DNA of 57,982 bases. Origin: Proteobacteria bacterium UBA3588 (lineage in GTDB: Bacteria; Pseudomonadota; Gammaproteobacteria; Thiohalomonadales; Thiohalomonadaceae). Below are positions 26,508-35,417 of the stretch, one piece after another (positions within the stretch are counted from its first letter, which is position 1; every line of letters starts with the position of its first letter). Position numbers and translations under genes: made by a program. The stretch is from positions 1 to 57,982 of the forward strand of contig DFMR01000139.1 of NCBI GenBank assembly GCA_002376325.1, given 5' to 3'. Below the pieces are notes generated by a model, which saw only the letters and a list, made by a program, of their open reading frames with translations, searched no databases and was not told the origin of the DNA.

Positions 26508-27374
26508 ATGACACCGGATCAATATTGCGACGACCGCGCAGCACGCAGCGGCTCCAGTTTTTATTACAGTTTTCTATTTCTTCCGCCCGAGCAACGACGC
26601 GCCATTACCGCGCTCTATGCCTTCTGCCGGGAGGTGGACGATGTGGTCGACGAGTGCAGCGATAACGCCCTCGCGCAGACGAAACTGGAGTGGTGGCGTG
26701 GGGAAATCGCGGCGTTGTTCGCAGGCTCGCCGCAGCACCCGGTGACCCTGGCCCTGCAACCCGTCACCGCCCGCCACAACCTGCCGCAGGAATATTTCCA
26801 GGAGATCATCGACGGCATGGCCATGGACCTGCAACAGGTACGCTATGCGTCGTTCAAGGAATTGCAGCTCTACTGCTATCGCGTCGCCAGCGTGGTGGGG
26901 ATGATGGCGGCCGAGATCTTCGGTTATGAAGATCGCCGCACGCTGAAATATGCCCACGACCTGGGCATTGCCTTTCAACTCACCAACATCCTGCGCGACG
27001 TCGGCGAAGACGCGGCGCGCGGCCGCATCTACCTGCCGGCCGACGAAATGGAGCGCTTCGAGGTCAGCAACGACGACATTCTCCAACACCGCGGTTCCGA
27101 CGGCGTATATGCGCTGTTCCGGTTCCAGGCCGACCGCGCCCGCGACTACTATCGGCAGGCCTTCGCGCGGTTGCCGGAGAACGATCGGCTGAGTCAGCGT
27201 AGCGGCCTGATCATGGCGGCGATCTATCTCTCGACCCTGGACAAGATCGAGCGGGAGAACTTTCCGGTGCAGCAGCGGCGGGTACGGTTGTCGCCGTGGC
27301 ACAAACTGTGGATCGCCTGGCGTACCGCGCGAGGCGAGACAAAACGCCGGCACCGCCACCTGAAACGAAAATGA
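26508..27374 (+). CDS. hpnD: Presqualene diphosphate synthase HpnD
   Basis: A 288-residue squalene/phytoene synthase family enzyme that condenses two farnesyl diphosphates into presqualene diphosphate. Visible signatures are SFYYSFLFLPPEQRRAI, FCREVDDVVDE (first Asp-rich motif) and QLTNILRDVGEDAARGRIYL (second). The C-terminal tail is basic. ATG 26508 follows hpnC by 35 bases; the frame upstream is a shadow of hpnC. The stop TGA overlaps the hpnE ATG. Confidence 0.95.
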   Translation: MTPDQYCDDRAARSGSSFYYSFLFLPPEQRRAITALYAFCREVDDVVDECSDNALAQTKLEWWRGEIAALFAGSPQHPVTLALQPVTARHNLPQEYFQEIIDGMAMDLQQVRYASFKELQLYCYRVASVVGMMAAEIFGYEDRRTLKYAHDLGIAFQLTNILRDVGEDAARGRIYLPADEMERFEVSNDDILQHRGSDGVYALFRFQADRARDYYRQAFARLPENDRLSQRSGLIMAAIYLSTLDKIERENFPVQQRRVRLSPWHKLWIAWRTARGETKRRHRHLKRK

Positions 27375-28681
27375 CTGCCGGCCCGGTCATTATTATCGGT
27401 GGCGGCTGGGCCGGTCTCGCCGCCGCCGTCGAGCTCGCCGCCGCCGCTGTTCCCGTGCACCTGCTGGAAGCGGCGCCGCAACTGGGCGGGCGGGCGCGCA
27501 GCATCCAGGCCCACGCCATGGAGCTGGACAACGGCCAGCACCTGTTGCTCGGTGCCTACCGGGAAACACTGCGACTGCTGCGCCGCGTCGGCGTGCATGA
27601 ACGTGAGGTGTTGGCGCGCACCCCGCTGCACCTCGCCGTGCACCGCCCCCAGGGTATGGTAGAACTCGCAGCGCCGCCCCTTCCGGCTCCGCTGCACCTT
27701 CTCTGGGCGCTATGGCGCGGACGCGGCCTATCACATGAGGAACGCCGGGCGGCGCTACGTTTCTGTCTGTCGGCCTATCGCTCACGCTTCACTGTGACGC
27801 CCGACATCAGCGTCGCGCAGCTGCTGGCGGCACAGCCGAACTCGCTGATCGAGGTGCTGTGGGAACCGCTCTGCCTGGCGACGCTCAACACGCCGTTGCG
27901 CGATGCGTCCGCGGCCCTGTTCCTGGCCGTTCTGCGCGACGCCTTCAGCCGGCGCCGGCGCGATTCCGACCTGCTCTACCCGATCACCCCTCTCGGTGCC
28001 GTGCTGCCGGCCCCGGCGCGACGCTACATCGAGCGCCACGGCGGCGTGGTGGAGACCCGGCGCCGGGTCCGCGCCCTGACCCTGGCAGCGGCCGCCGTTA
28101 CCGGCGTCGCCACCGACGGCGGCACACTCAGCAGCGGGCATGTGGTGGTGGCCACGGCGCCACGCCATGCCCGCCATCTGCTCGCCGCACACCCGCCGCT
28201 GCACACCGCGAACGCACAGCTGGCGCAACTCGATGACGAACCCATCGTCACCCTTTACCTGCGCTACCCCCCCGACACCACCCTGGAGCGCACCATGGTG
28301 GGCATGAGCGGCACACTGACCCAGTGGCTGTTCGATCGCGGCCGCCTCTGCGGCGCGAAGGGGCTGATGGCAGCGGTGATAAGCGGCCCGGGAGCGCACA
28401 GCGCGATGAGCAACGAACGGCTCGCCGCCGCCGTCGCGGGCGAAGTCGCCGACCGTTACCCGCACTGGCCCGCCCCTCTGGAGACTCTGGTCATACGCGA
28501 ACGGCGCGCCACCTTCCGCAGCAGCGTCGGCGTGGGGGCCTGGCGCCCCAATCACGCCACCGCCGTCGCAGGGTTATGGCTTGCGGGTGACTACACTGAT
28601 ACGGGTTATCCCGCCACACTCGAAGGCGCGGTGCGCAGTGGGGTACAATGCGCGCGCCGAATTATCCGACAGCTTGGCTAA
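27371..28681 (+). CDS. hpnE: Hydroxysqualene dehydroxylase HpnE (squalene-associated FAD-dependent desaturase)
   Basis: A 436-residue flavoprotein with an N-terminal dinucleotide-binding fold (VIIIGGGWAGLAAAVELA), a downstream PQLGGRARS segment, and the family end motif GLWLAGDYTDTGYPATLEGA. HpnE reduces hydroxysqualene to squalene, completing the HpnC/HpnD pathway. Its ATG overlaps the hpnD stop by four bases, so translation is coupled. No squalene-hopene cyclase or radical SAM hopanoid gene is in the window, so hopanoid formation itself is not shown. Confidence 0.95.
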   Translation: MTAGPVIIIGGGWAGLAAAVELAAAAVPVHLLEAAPQLGGRARSIQAHAMELDNGQHLLLGAYRETLRLLRRVGVHEREVLARTPLHLAVHRPQGMVELAAPPLPAPLHLLWALWRGRGLSHEERRAALRFCLSAYRSRFTVTPDISVAQLLAAQPNSLIEVLWEPLCLATLNTPLRDASAALFLAVLRDAFSRRRRDSDLLYPITPLGAVLPAPARRYIERHGGVVETRRRVRALTLAAAAVTGVATDGGTLSSGHVVVATAPRHARHLLAAHPPLHTANAQLAQLDDEPIVTLYLRYPPDTTLERTMVGMSGTLTQWLFDRGRLCGAKGLMAAVISGPGAHSAMSNERLAAAVAGEVADRYPHWPAPLETLVIRERRATFRSSVGVGAWRPNHATAVAGLWLAGDYTDTGYPATLEGAVRSGVQCARRIIRQLG

Positions 28682-28712
28682 CAGCGCCCGCGCGGCGTCA
28701 CGAGGATCCACG

Positions 28713-29453
28713 ATGCACAACTACAAACCCGCCCCCGACCTGCTCAAAGACCGCGTCATCCTGGTAACCGGCGCCAGCGACGGCATCGGCGCCGCCGCGG
28801 CCAAAAGTTTCGCCGCCCACGGCGCGACGGTCGTGCTGCTCGGACGCAACATCCGCAAACTGGAAAAGGTCTACGACGAAATCGAGGCACTGGGCGCGCC
28901 GCAGCCGGCGATCTACCCGATGAATCTGGATGGCGCGGCGACCAAGGACTACACCGCGCTGGCGGAGACCTTGGACAAGGAGTTCGGCCGCCTCGACGGC
29001 CTGCTGCACAACGCCGCTCTGCTCGGCACGCTGACGCCGCTGGACCAGTACGACCTGGAGCAGTGGGCCAAGGTGATGCAGGTCAACCTGCATGCCCCCT
29101 ATCTCCTGACCCGCGCCGTGCTGCCGTTGCTGCGCAATACCACCGACGCCTCGGTGATTTTCACCAGTTCGCAGGTCGGCCGCAAAGGCCGCGCCTACTG
29201 GGGCGCCTACGGCATCACCAACGCGGCCGTCGAAAACATGATGGAGATTTGGGCCGACGAGTTGGAGGCCAATACCCCGGTTCGCATGAACAGCATCGAC
29301 CCCGGCGCCGTGCGCACGACGATGCGGCGGCTGGCCTATCCGGGCGAAGACGCCAACACCCTGCCGCGACCTGAAGAGATTCTCGCCGTCTACCTCTACC
29401 TCATCGGTCCCGAAAGCCGCGGCACCACCGGCCAGCGTTTCAACGCGCAATAA
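28713..29453 (+). CDS. YciK-like short-chain dehydrogenase/reductase, catalytic Lys replaced by Asn
   Basis: A 246-residue SDR. The cofactor loop TGASDGIG, the LLHNAALLG segment, the IFTSSQVGRKG serine and the WGAY tyrosine are all present, and the neighbourhood (downstream of ubiG and the MupP-like gene) is that of YciK. The YxxxK motif, however, reads YGITN: the catalytic lysine is asparagine (AAC codon). Activity by the usual SDR mechanism is therefore doubtful. ATG 28713 has AGGA upstream. It follows hpnE by 31 bases and ends the operon before a hairpin. Confidence 0.88.
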   Translation: MHNYKPAPDLLKDRVILVTGASDGIGAAAAKSFAAHGATVVLLGRNIRKLEKVYDEIEALGAPQPAIYPMNLDGAATKDYTALAETLDKEFGRLDGLLHNAALLGTLTPLDQYDLEQWAKVMQVNLHAPYLLTRAVLPLLRNTTDASVIFTSSQVGRKGRAYWGAYGITNAAVENMMEIWADELEANTPVRMNSIDPGAVRTTMRRLAYPGEDANTLPRPEEILAVYLYLIGPESRGTTGQRFNAQ

Positions 29454-29464
29454 CCCGCAAGACC

Positions 29465-29495
29465 GCACCGCTACCCGTGTGGCGGGTACCGGTGC
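29465..29495 (+). terminator. Probable terminator after the YciK-like gene
   Basis: GCACCG-C-TACCCG and CGGGTA-C-CGGTGC pair around a five-base loop with one mismatch. The stem is 12 bases past the stop codon and is followed by GTATCCTTTCC, a weak T tract. Confidence 0.55.
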
Positions 29496-29730
29496 GTATC
29501 CTTTCCCCGCGCCGGACCCGTTCGCGACACGACGCCGCACGGCAAGCACCCCCCTCACCCGGCCACTCTGCGCGCAGCGCTTCGCTACTGTGATCGCGTC
29601 GATGTTTTGACGCAGCCCCAATAAGGGTGGAATAAATAAATACAACCTACTGATATTATTCAACAATACTGCATTGGCACAAAAATCGCTTCGACTTCAG
29701 CAAAGACCACAAGCCGCTGAAGGATCCATC

Positions 29731-30630
29731 ATGGCAACGCAAGGCTCACTCACATCGGACAGCAAACCGGCACTGGCACCCGTTGTCACCTTGGCGCGCA
29801 ACGTCGAGGCACCGGACACGTTGCGACTCACCGCCGCGCTGCAAACCACGTTGGAGATGGAACAGCTGCTGCAGATATTCTCCGATACCCTTCAGGAGCA
29901 GGTGCCCCATGCGGGGCTCACCTACCGCAACAACGAACGCCACTTCGTCATCAGTGTGGGTCAGAGCGGGCGTCATCACTGCAGTTACCGTCTGAATCTG
30001 TTGGGCTCCGAGTTGGGCGAAGTGGCGCTCAACAGGAGCAAGCGCTTCTCCGAACAGGAACTCGCCCACGTGGAGTTCTTCCTCTGCTCCCTGGTCTACC
30101 CGCTGCGCAACGCCCTGCTCTACCGCGAAGCGGTTACCGCCGCCCTGCGCGACCCCCTCACCGGTGTCGGCAATCGTGGCGCGCTGGAGGAACATTTGAT
30201 GCGGGAGGTATCCCTGGCGCAGCGCCACAAAGCGCCGCTGTCTCTCATCGCCATCGACCTCGATCACTTCAAACAGGTCAACGACCGGCACGGCCACTCC
30301 GTCGGCGACTGCGTGCTGCGCACCGTCGCGCGCCGCATGGTCGATGTGCTGCGCAGCACGGATCTGGCCTATCGTTACGGCGGCGAGGAGTTCGTCATTC
30401 TGCTGAACGGTACGCCGCTCGCAGGTGCGCAGATGGTCGCCGAGCGGATACGCGAAGCGGTTGCGTCCCTGCCATGCCAATGCGACGGCATTGAAATCCC
30501 GATTACCATCAGCCTCGGCGTCGCGTCACTGGCAGACGAGTCGGGCACGGCGCTATTCGATCGTGCCGACCGCGCGCTCTATAGCGCCAAGGAACAGGGC
30601 CGCAACCGGATTGAGATCGACCGCGTTTGA
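29731..30630 (+). CDS. Diguanylate cyclase (GGDEF) with N-terminal GAF-like region
   Basis: A 299-residue protein likely to make cyclic di-GMP. Residues about 30-150 form an input domain with helix and beta pattern resembling GAF, but I cannot assign a ligand. The GGDEF domain begins DPLTGVGNRGALEEHL and has the active-site loop YGGEEF, with the inhibitory-site RSTD exactly five residues before it, so product inhibition is expected. ATG 29731 is preferred over a TTG at 29674 because AAGGATC lies seven bases upstream. No membrane segment is seen; the protein is probably cytoplasmic. Confidence 0.92.
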   Translation: MATQGSLTSDSKPALAPVVTLARNVEAPDTLRLTAALQTTLEMEQLLQIFSDTLQEQVPHAGLTYRNNERHFVISVGQSGRHHCSYRLNLLGSELGEVALNRSKRFSEQELAHVEFFLCSLVYPLRNALLYREAVTAALRDPLTGVGNRGALEEHLMREVSLAQRHKAPLSLIAIDLDHFKQVNDRHGHSVGDCVLRTVARRMVDVLRSTDLAYRYGGEEFVILLNGTPLAGAQMVAERIREAVASLPCQCDGIEIPITISLGVASLADESGTALFDRADRALYSAKEQGRNRIEIDRV

Positions 30631-30636
30631 ACTCGG

Positions 30637-31116
30637 TCAATAGTCGATTCGATCCTGCTTGTCCTGCCAGGCGGAAAACGTTCCCAGGGCCTCGTCCCGC
30701 AGCAGTGGTGTCAGCCCGATACTGCGTTGCGGCGCCGGCATGCAGAGTTGCTGATAGATGACTGCGTCGTCAAACCCGCTCGCCGCCGCATCGGTCGTGG
30801 TGGCGGCATAGAATACCCGTTCCAGATGCGCCCAGTAGGCGGCCGCCAGACACATCGGACACGGTTCGCAATTGACGTAAAGCTCACATCGTTCCAGACG
30901 AAAATCCCCGCTCGTACGACAGGCATCGCGCATCGCAACGATCTCCGCGTGGGCCGTCGGGTCGTTATCCAGAGTCACCCGGTTGTGACCACGCCCGATG
31001 ATGGTCCCGTCACGCACCACCACCGCGCCGAAGGGTCCGCCGCCGCCGGCCACCGACTGCTGCGCCAGCTCAATGGCCGCGCGCATGAATCCCTGACGCC
31101 GTTCCAGTTCCTCCAC
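30637..31116 (-). CDS. guaD: Nucleoside/guanine deaminase, cytidine deaminase fold (GuaD-like)
   Basis: A 159-residue zinc-dependent deaminase with the HAE motif in DPTAHAEIVAMRDAC and the CEPCPMCLAAAYWAHL zinc ligands. The pattern, including VFYAATTTDAAASGFDDA and the C-terminal Tyr, closely follows Bacillus subtilis guanine deaminase, which turns guanine into xanthine. tRNA adenosine deaminase (TadA) is less likely given this C-terminal region. The start GTG 31116 overlaps the stop of the upstream gene. It is convergent with the GGDEF gene, six bases apart. Confidence 0.85.
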   Translation of the reverse strand: MEELERRQGFMRAAIELAQQSVAGGGGPFGAVVVRDGTIIGRGHNRVTLDNDPTAHAEIVAMRDACRTSGDFRLERCELYVNCEPCPMCLAAAYWAHLERVFYAATTTDAAASGFDDAVIYQQLCMPAPQRSIGLTPLLRDEALGTFSAWQDKQDRIDY

Positions 31117-31790
31117 TAGTCTCCCCTTGCCGTCCCGACCTCATGCCGCCCATGGGGGCAGTTCCGCAACAGACAACAGCCGCGGCACAGCGGCGTTTTG
31201 CGGCAGCGCACCTTGGCATGCATGACGATCAACGCGTGGTATTCATTGAACAACGCCACCTGCCGCCGCGTCGCGCCCAGTTGTTGTTCAAAAGCATGGC
31301 GCAACTTGTCGTAACTTTCCTCTCCGTGTGCCAAGCCGAGGCGAAGCAGCAGGCGACGGGTATAGGCGTCGATCACGAACACCGGCCGCTCGAACGCGTA
31401 CAGCAGCATATCGTCGGCAGTCTCGGGCCCGACGCCGTTCACCGCCAGCAGCCGCTGCCGCAAGGTCGAGGTGTTCAGCCGTTGCAGCGCATCGAACGCG
31501 CCTGCAGCGAGATACCAGCGGCAGAAATTCTGCAACCGCGCAGTCTTGACGTTGAAATAGCCGGCCGGCCGGATCCAGCCGGCCAGGACACCGGGAAGGG
31601 AAGCGGTGATGGCTTCGGGCGACAGGGCGTCGTTGGCGCGCAGGTGGTGGATCGCCTTCTCCACATTGCCCCACGCCGTATTCTGGGTAAGGATTGCGCC
31701 GACCATCACCTCAAACGGGGAGTCGCCCGGCCACCAGTGCTGCGGGCCGTAGCTGCGCAACAGCAGGTGAAATACCCGGCGCAGGGTCAT
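31116..31790 (-). CDS. Endonuclease III-family DNA glycosylase (probably monofunctional, HP0602/MagIII-like)
   Basis: A 224-residue HhH-GPD glycosylase: VMVGAILTQNTAWGNVEKA, the hairpin VNGVGPETADDMLLYAF, catalytic Asp in VIDAYTRRL, and a C-terminal [4Fe-4S] set, C-x5-C-x2-C...C. The Lys of endonuclease III (GVGRKTA) that makes it a lyase is Glu here (GVGPETA), so a monofunctional base-excision role, such as removing alkylated purines, is more likely than thymine glycol lyase activity. Its ATG overlaps the rluB stop by four bases. Confidence 0.85.
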   Translation of the reverse strand: MTLRRVFHLLLRSYGPQHWWPGDSPFEVMVGAILTQNTAWGNVEKAIHHLRANDALSPEAITASLPGVLAGWIRPAGYFNVKTARLQNFCRWYLAAGAFDALQRLNTSTLRQRLLAVNGVGPETADDMLLYAFERPVFVIDAYTRRLLLRLGLAHGEESYDKLRHAFEQQLGATRRQVALFNEYHALIVMHAKVRCRKTPLCRGCCLLRNCPHGRHEVGTARGD

Positions 31791-32617
31791 CGTGCCGGTC
31801 TGCGCGCCGTCCGTCCCGATTTGTTGCGTGGCGCGCCGCGACGCGGTGCGGTCGTAGCGGACACCGTTTGATGCACGGCGGGTGCCAGGCCAACCAGCTG
31901 CAACAAGGCCTGTAGGGCGTCACCTTCCAGTTCCTGCCAATGCGCCGGTCGCAACCGGCGCGGCAACGGGATCGGTCCGTAGCGTACGCGGATCAGGCGG
32001 CTGACCGTCACCCCCACGTGTTCCCACAGACGCCGGACTTCGCGATTGCGTCCCTCGTGCAGCGTGACGTGATACCAGTGGTTCACGCCCTCGCCGCCGG
32101 CGTCGACCAGGCTGTCGAAACGGGCAGGACCGTCATCCAGCTCGACGCCTTCGCGCAACCGTTTGAGCACGTCGGGGCTTACCTCGCCGAACACTCGCAC
32201 GGCATATTCACGCTCGACGGTGCTGGAGGGGTGCATCAGCCGGTTGGCCAGCTCGCCGTCCGTGGTCAGCAGTAACAGTCCGCTGGTGTTGTAGTCGAGA
32301 CGCCCCACCGCGACCCATCGGCCGTGGTGGAGCGTCGGCAGGGATTCGTAGATCGTGGGGCGCTTCTCCGGATCCAGCCGGGTCGATACCTGGCCGACCG
32401 GCTTGTGATAAACAATGACCCGCCGTTGCGGCCCTTGCAGCGCGGCTTGGCCGATAATGCGGCCATCGACCCGCACCACCTCCTGCTCACTCACGCGGTC
32501 GCCCAGCTGCGCGACCTTGCCGTTGACCGAGACGCGGCCGTCGCGAATCCACTGCTCCAACTGGCGGCGCGAGCCAAGGCCCGCGCGGGCCAGCACCTTC
32601 TGTAGTTTTTCGCTCAT
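31787..32617 (-). CDS. rluB: 23S rRNA pseudouridine(2605) synthase RluB
   Basis: A 276-residue RsuA-family pseudouridine synthase. An N-terminal S4 RNA-binding domain (KVLARAGLGSRRQLEQWIRDG) is followed by the catalytic segment VGRLDYNTSGLLLLTTDGEL, with the nucleophilic Asp in GRLDYNT. A basic, Arg-rich tail follows. It overlaps scpB by four bases. Position after scpA-scpB is typical for RluB outside enterics. Confidence 0.94.
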   Translation of the reverse strand: MSEKLQKVLARAGLGSRRQLEQWIRDGRVSVNGKVAQLGDRVSEQEVVRVDGRIIGQAALQGPQRRVIVYHKPVGQVSTRLDPEKRPTIYESLPTLHHGRWVAVGRLDYNTSGLLLLTTDGELANRLMHPSSTVEREYAVRVFGEVSPDVLKRLREGVELDDGPARFDSLVDAGGEGVNHWYHVTLHEGRNREVRRLWEHVGVTVSRLIRVRYGPIPLPRRLRPAHWQELEGDALQALLQLVGLAPAVHQTVSATTAPRRGAPRNKSGRTARRPAR

Positions 32618-33261
32618 TCGGCTGGCTCGAATGCGGGATCGTAACGGGGTTCGTCCGGTACGCCGCCGTCATCTCCCGGACGCGACGCACCCTCCGCACC
32701 GGGGTCGCGCAGATCGAGTTCTTCATTGAACTTGTCGATATCCATCAACTCCGCCAACGGTGGCAATTGGTCCAGACTCTTGAGGTTGAAGTAGTCGAGA
32801 AACTGGCGTGTGGTCGCATATATGGCCGGACGGCCCGGCACGTCGCGATGCCCCACGACGCGGATCCAGTTGCGCTCCTGCAGCGTCTTGACGATATTGC
32901 TGCTCACGGCGACGCCGCGGATATCCTCGATCTCCCCACGGGTGATAGGCTGGCGGTAAGCGACCAGCGCCAAGGTCTCCAGGGTGGCGCGGGAATAACG
33001 CGGCGGCTTCTCCTCCCACAGCCGCGAGACCCACTGCGACACCTCGTGCCGCGCCTGGAAACGATAGCCGCTGGCCACCTCTTTCAGCTCGACGCCCCGC
33101 TCTTGGTACTCCTGCTGGAGTTGCACCAGCGTCTGCTGCAAGGTGTCCTTGGCCGGTTGCTCACCCTCCTCGAACAGCAACTGCAACCGCTCGACGTTCA
33201 ACGGTTCGCTCGCCGCAAAAAGGGCCGCCTCGACAATATTCCTCAATTCTTCAGGGGTCAT
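32614..33261 (-). CDS. scpB: Segregation and condensation protein B
   Basis: A 215-residue ScpB with two winged-helix domains. Characteristic segments are NIVEAALFAASEPL at the start and ALVAYRQPITRGEIEDIRGV in the middle, then a proline-poor acidic tail. ScpB dimers bind ScpA and close the SMC ring that compacts chromosomes. SMC itself is 11 kb away in this window. Confidence 0.96.
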   Translation of the reverse strand: MTPEELRNIVEAALFAASEPLNVERLQLLFEEGEQPAKDTLQQTLVQLQQEYQERGVELKEVASGYRFQARHEVSQWVSRLWEEKPPRYSRATLETLALVAYRQPITRGEIEDIRGVAVSSNIVKTLQERNWIRVVGHRDVPGRPAIYATTRQFLDYFNLKSLDQLPPLAELMDIDKFNEELDLRDPGAEGASRPGDDGGVPDEPRYDPAFEPAE

Positions 33262-33302
33262 GTGCCTGCGCCTGTATTCGATAGCGTTGTCGGGCCGGGG
33301 CG

Positions 33303-34139
33303 TCAGGCCGTGCCGGCCGCCACGGCCTTTACGTGAATCGGCCCAAATGGATCGGTTTGAATCAATTCAATCAGGGACTGCTTGATCAGCTCCAGGATCG
33401 CCAGCAGCGTCACCACGGCGCCGCGCTTTCCCTCCTCCACCCGGAACAGGGAAGTGAAGTCCGAAAAGCTGTCGGAATGCAATTTCGACAACACCTGAGA
33501 CATACGCTCGCGCACCGACAGCGGCTCGCGCGTCACCTGATGGTGGGCAAACCGCTCGCTGCGCCGGATCACCTCGGCAACCGCCAGCAGCAACTCCTTC
33601 AGTTCGACCTCCGGATGGGGGCGCAACACCTGACGGTGCGGCACATCCACCGCCGCAGGGAAGATATCCCGGTCGACGCGCGGCAGCGTCTCGATATCCT
33701 CTGCCGCCTTTTTGTAGCGTTCGTACTCCTGCAGGCGCCGCACCAGTTCGGCACGCGGATCCTCTTCGTCTTCCTCGACACCGGCGGGCCGCGGCAGCAA
33801 CATGCGCGACTTGATCTCGGCCAGCATGGCGGCCATCACCAGATACTCCGCCGCCAGCTCCAGATTGACCGTCTTCATCAGTTCCACGTACTCCATGTAC
33901 TGATGCGTAATCTCGGCAATCGGTATGTCGAGGACCTCCAGATTCTGCCGGCGGATCAGGTAGAGCAGCAGGTCGAGCGGCCCCTCGAACGCCTCGAGGA
34001 ACACCTCCAGCGCCTGCGGCGGGATGTAGAGGTCCTTCGGCAGCTCCATCAGCGGCGCCCCCTGCACGATGGCGAAAGGCATCTCCTGCTGCTGCGGATT
34101 GTCGACCTTTACCGCTTCCGGCACCGGCTGTTCCGTCAC
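33303..34139 (-). CDS. scpA: Segregation and condensation protein A
   Basis: A 278-residue kleisin that bridges the heads of SMC. The conserved N-terminal core is FEGPLDLLLYLIRRQNLEVL, then AAEYLVMAAMLAEIKSRMLL, an acidic middle, and a C-terminal winged-helix (VTLLAILELIKQSLI). An N-terminal extension of about 35 residues precedes the core. The start is GTG 34139, eight bases after AAGGA. It lies 11 bases downstream of trpS. Confidence 0.95.
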   Translation of the reverse strand: MTEQPVPEAVKVDNPQQQEMPFAIVQGAPLMELPKDLYIPPQALEVFLEAFEGPLDLLLYLIRRQNLEVLDIPIAEITHQYMEYVELMKTVNLELAAEYLVMAAMLAEIKSRMLLPRPAGVEEDEEDPRAELVRRLQEYERYKKAAEDIETLPRVDRDIFPAAVDVPHRQVLRPHPEVELKELLLAVAEVIRRSERFAHHQVTREPLSVRERMSQVLSKLHSDSFSDFTSLFRVEEGKRGAVVTLLAILELIKQSLIELIQTDPFGPIHVKAVAAGTA

Positions 34140-34150
34140 TGGTATATTCC

Positions 34151-35368
34151 TTAACGGTAATTGAGGCCCATGGCCTGGCGTACCTCATCCAGGGTCGCAC
34201 GGGCCACGGCACGGGCAGCCTCACTGCCTTCGGCAATGATGTTGCGCACCCGGTTGGGATCGCCACTGTATTCCGCAATGCGCTCCTGGATCGGGCGCAG
34301 TTCGTTGAGCACCGCATCCACCACCGGCTGCTTGCAATCGAGGCAACCGATGCCGGCGCTGACGCAGCCCTCTTGCACCCAGGCCTTGATGTCGTCATCC
34401 GAATACACTTGATGTAGCTGCCATACCGGGCATTTTTCCGGCGTGCCCGGGTCGCTGCGGCGTACCCGTGCCGGGTCGGTGGGCATGGTGCGCAGTTTCT
34501 GTTCCACCGCCTGCGGCTCGTCGCGCAGGGCGATGGTATTGCCGTAGGATTTGGACATCTTCTGGCCGTCCAGCCCCGGCATCCGGGAGGCGGGCGTCAG
34601 CAGCGCCTGCGGCTCCGGCAGGATGGTGCGGCCGGAACCGTCCAGGTAACCAAACAGCCGTTCGCGGTCGGCCAGGGTGATGTTCTGCTGCGACTCCAGC
34701 AGCGCCCGCGCCGTCTCCAGCGCTTCATGATCGCCCTGCTCCTGATAGCGCCGCCGCAAGTCGCTATAGAGTTTGGCGTTCTTCTTGCCCATCTTCTTGG
34801 CCGCAGACTCCGCCTTGCCCTCGAAATCAGCTTCGCGGCCGTAGATAAAGTTGAAGCGACGCGCGATTTCGCGGGTGATCTCGACGTGGGCCACCTGATC
34901 CTCGCCCACCGGCACCAACCCGGCGCGATAGATCAATATGTCGGCACTCTGCAGCAACGGGTAGCCGAGAAAACCGTAGGTCGCCAGATCCTTCTCCTTC
35001 AGCTTCTCTTGCTGATCCTTGTAGGTCGGCACCCGTTCCAGCCAGCCCAGGGGCGTGATCATCGACAGCAGCAGATGCAGTTCCGCGTGCTCCGGTACCC
35101 GCGACTGGATGAATATCTTGGCCGAGCCGGGATTGACGCCCGCAGCCAGCCAGTCGATCACCATGTCCCATACGCTGGCACCGATACCGCGGGTGTCGTC
35201 GTACGACGTGGTCAGGGCGTGCCAATCTGCGGCGAAGAAGAAGCACTCATATTCGTGCTGCAGCTTGACCCAGTTCCTGAGCACCCCATGATAGTGCCCC
35301 AGGTGGAGGCGGCCGGTGGGACGCATACCGGACAGCACCCGCGAATGCGATGTGGCAACGGAATTCAA
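34151..35368 (-). CDS. trpS: Tryptophan--tRNA ligase
   Basis: A 405-residue class I aminoacyl-tRNA synthetase. It has the HIGH-type motif in GRLHLGHYHG and KMSKS in GLDGQKMSKSYGN. The longer-than-minimal length reflects an inserted segment before KMSKS and a C-terminal extension. There is no ATG near the start: TTG 35368 is chosen because AAGGAG lies exactly six bases upstream. A TTG at 35374 would abut that site directly. Confidence 0.95.
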   Translation of the reverse strand: MNSVATSHSRVLSGMRPTGRLHLGHYHGVLRNWVKLQHEYECFFFAADWHALTTSYDDTRGIGASVWDMVIDWLAAGVNPGSAKIFIQSRVPEHAELHLLLSMITPLGWLERVPTYKDQQEKLKEKDLATYGFLGYPLLQSADILIYRAGLVPVGEDQVAHVEITREIARRFNFIYGREADFEGKAESAAKKMGKKNAKLYSDLRRRYQEQGDHEALETARALLESQQNITLADRERLFGYLDGSGRTILPEPQALLTPASRMPGLDGQKMSKSYGNTIALRDEPQAVEQKLRTMPTDPARVRRSDPGTPEKCPVWQLHQVYSDDDIKAWVQEGCVSAGIGCLDCKQPVVDAVLNELRPIQERIAEYSGDPNRVRNIIAEGSEAARAVARATLDEVRQAMGLNYR

Positions 35369-35417
35369 ACGCAACTCCTTGTATATAAGCGTTTATCTAT
35401 CAGATCGTTGTATGCGT

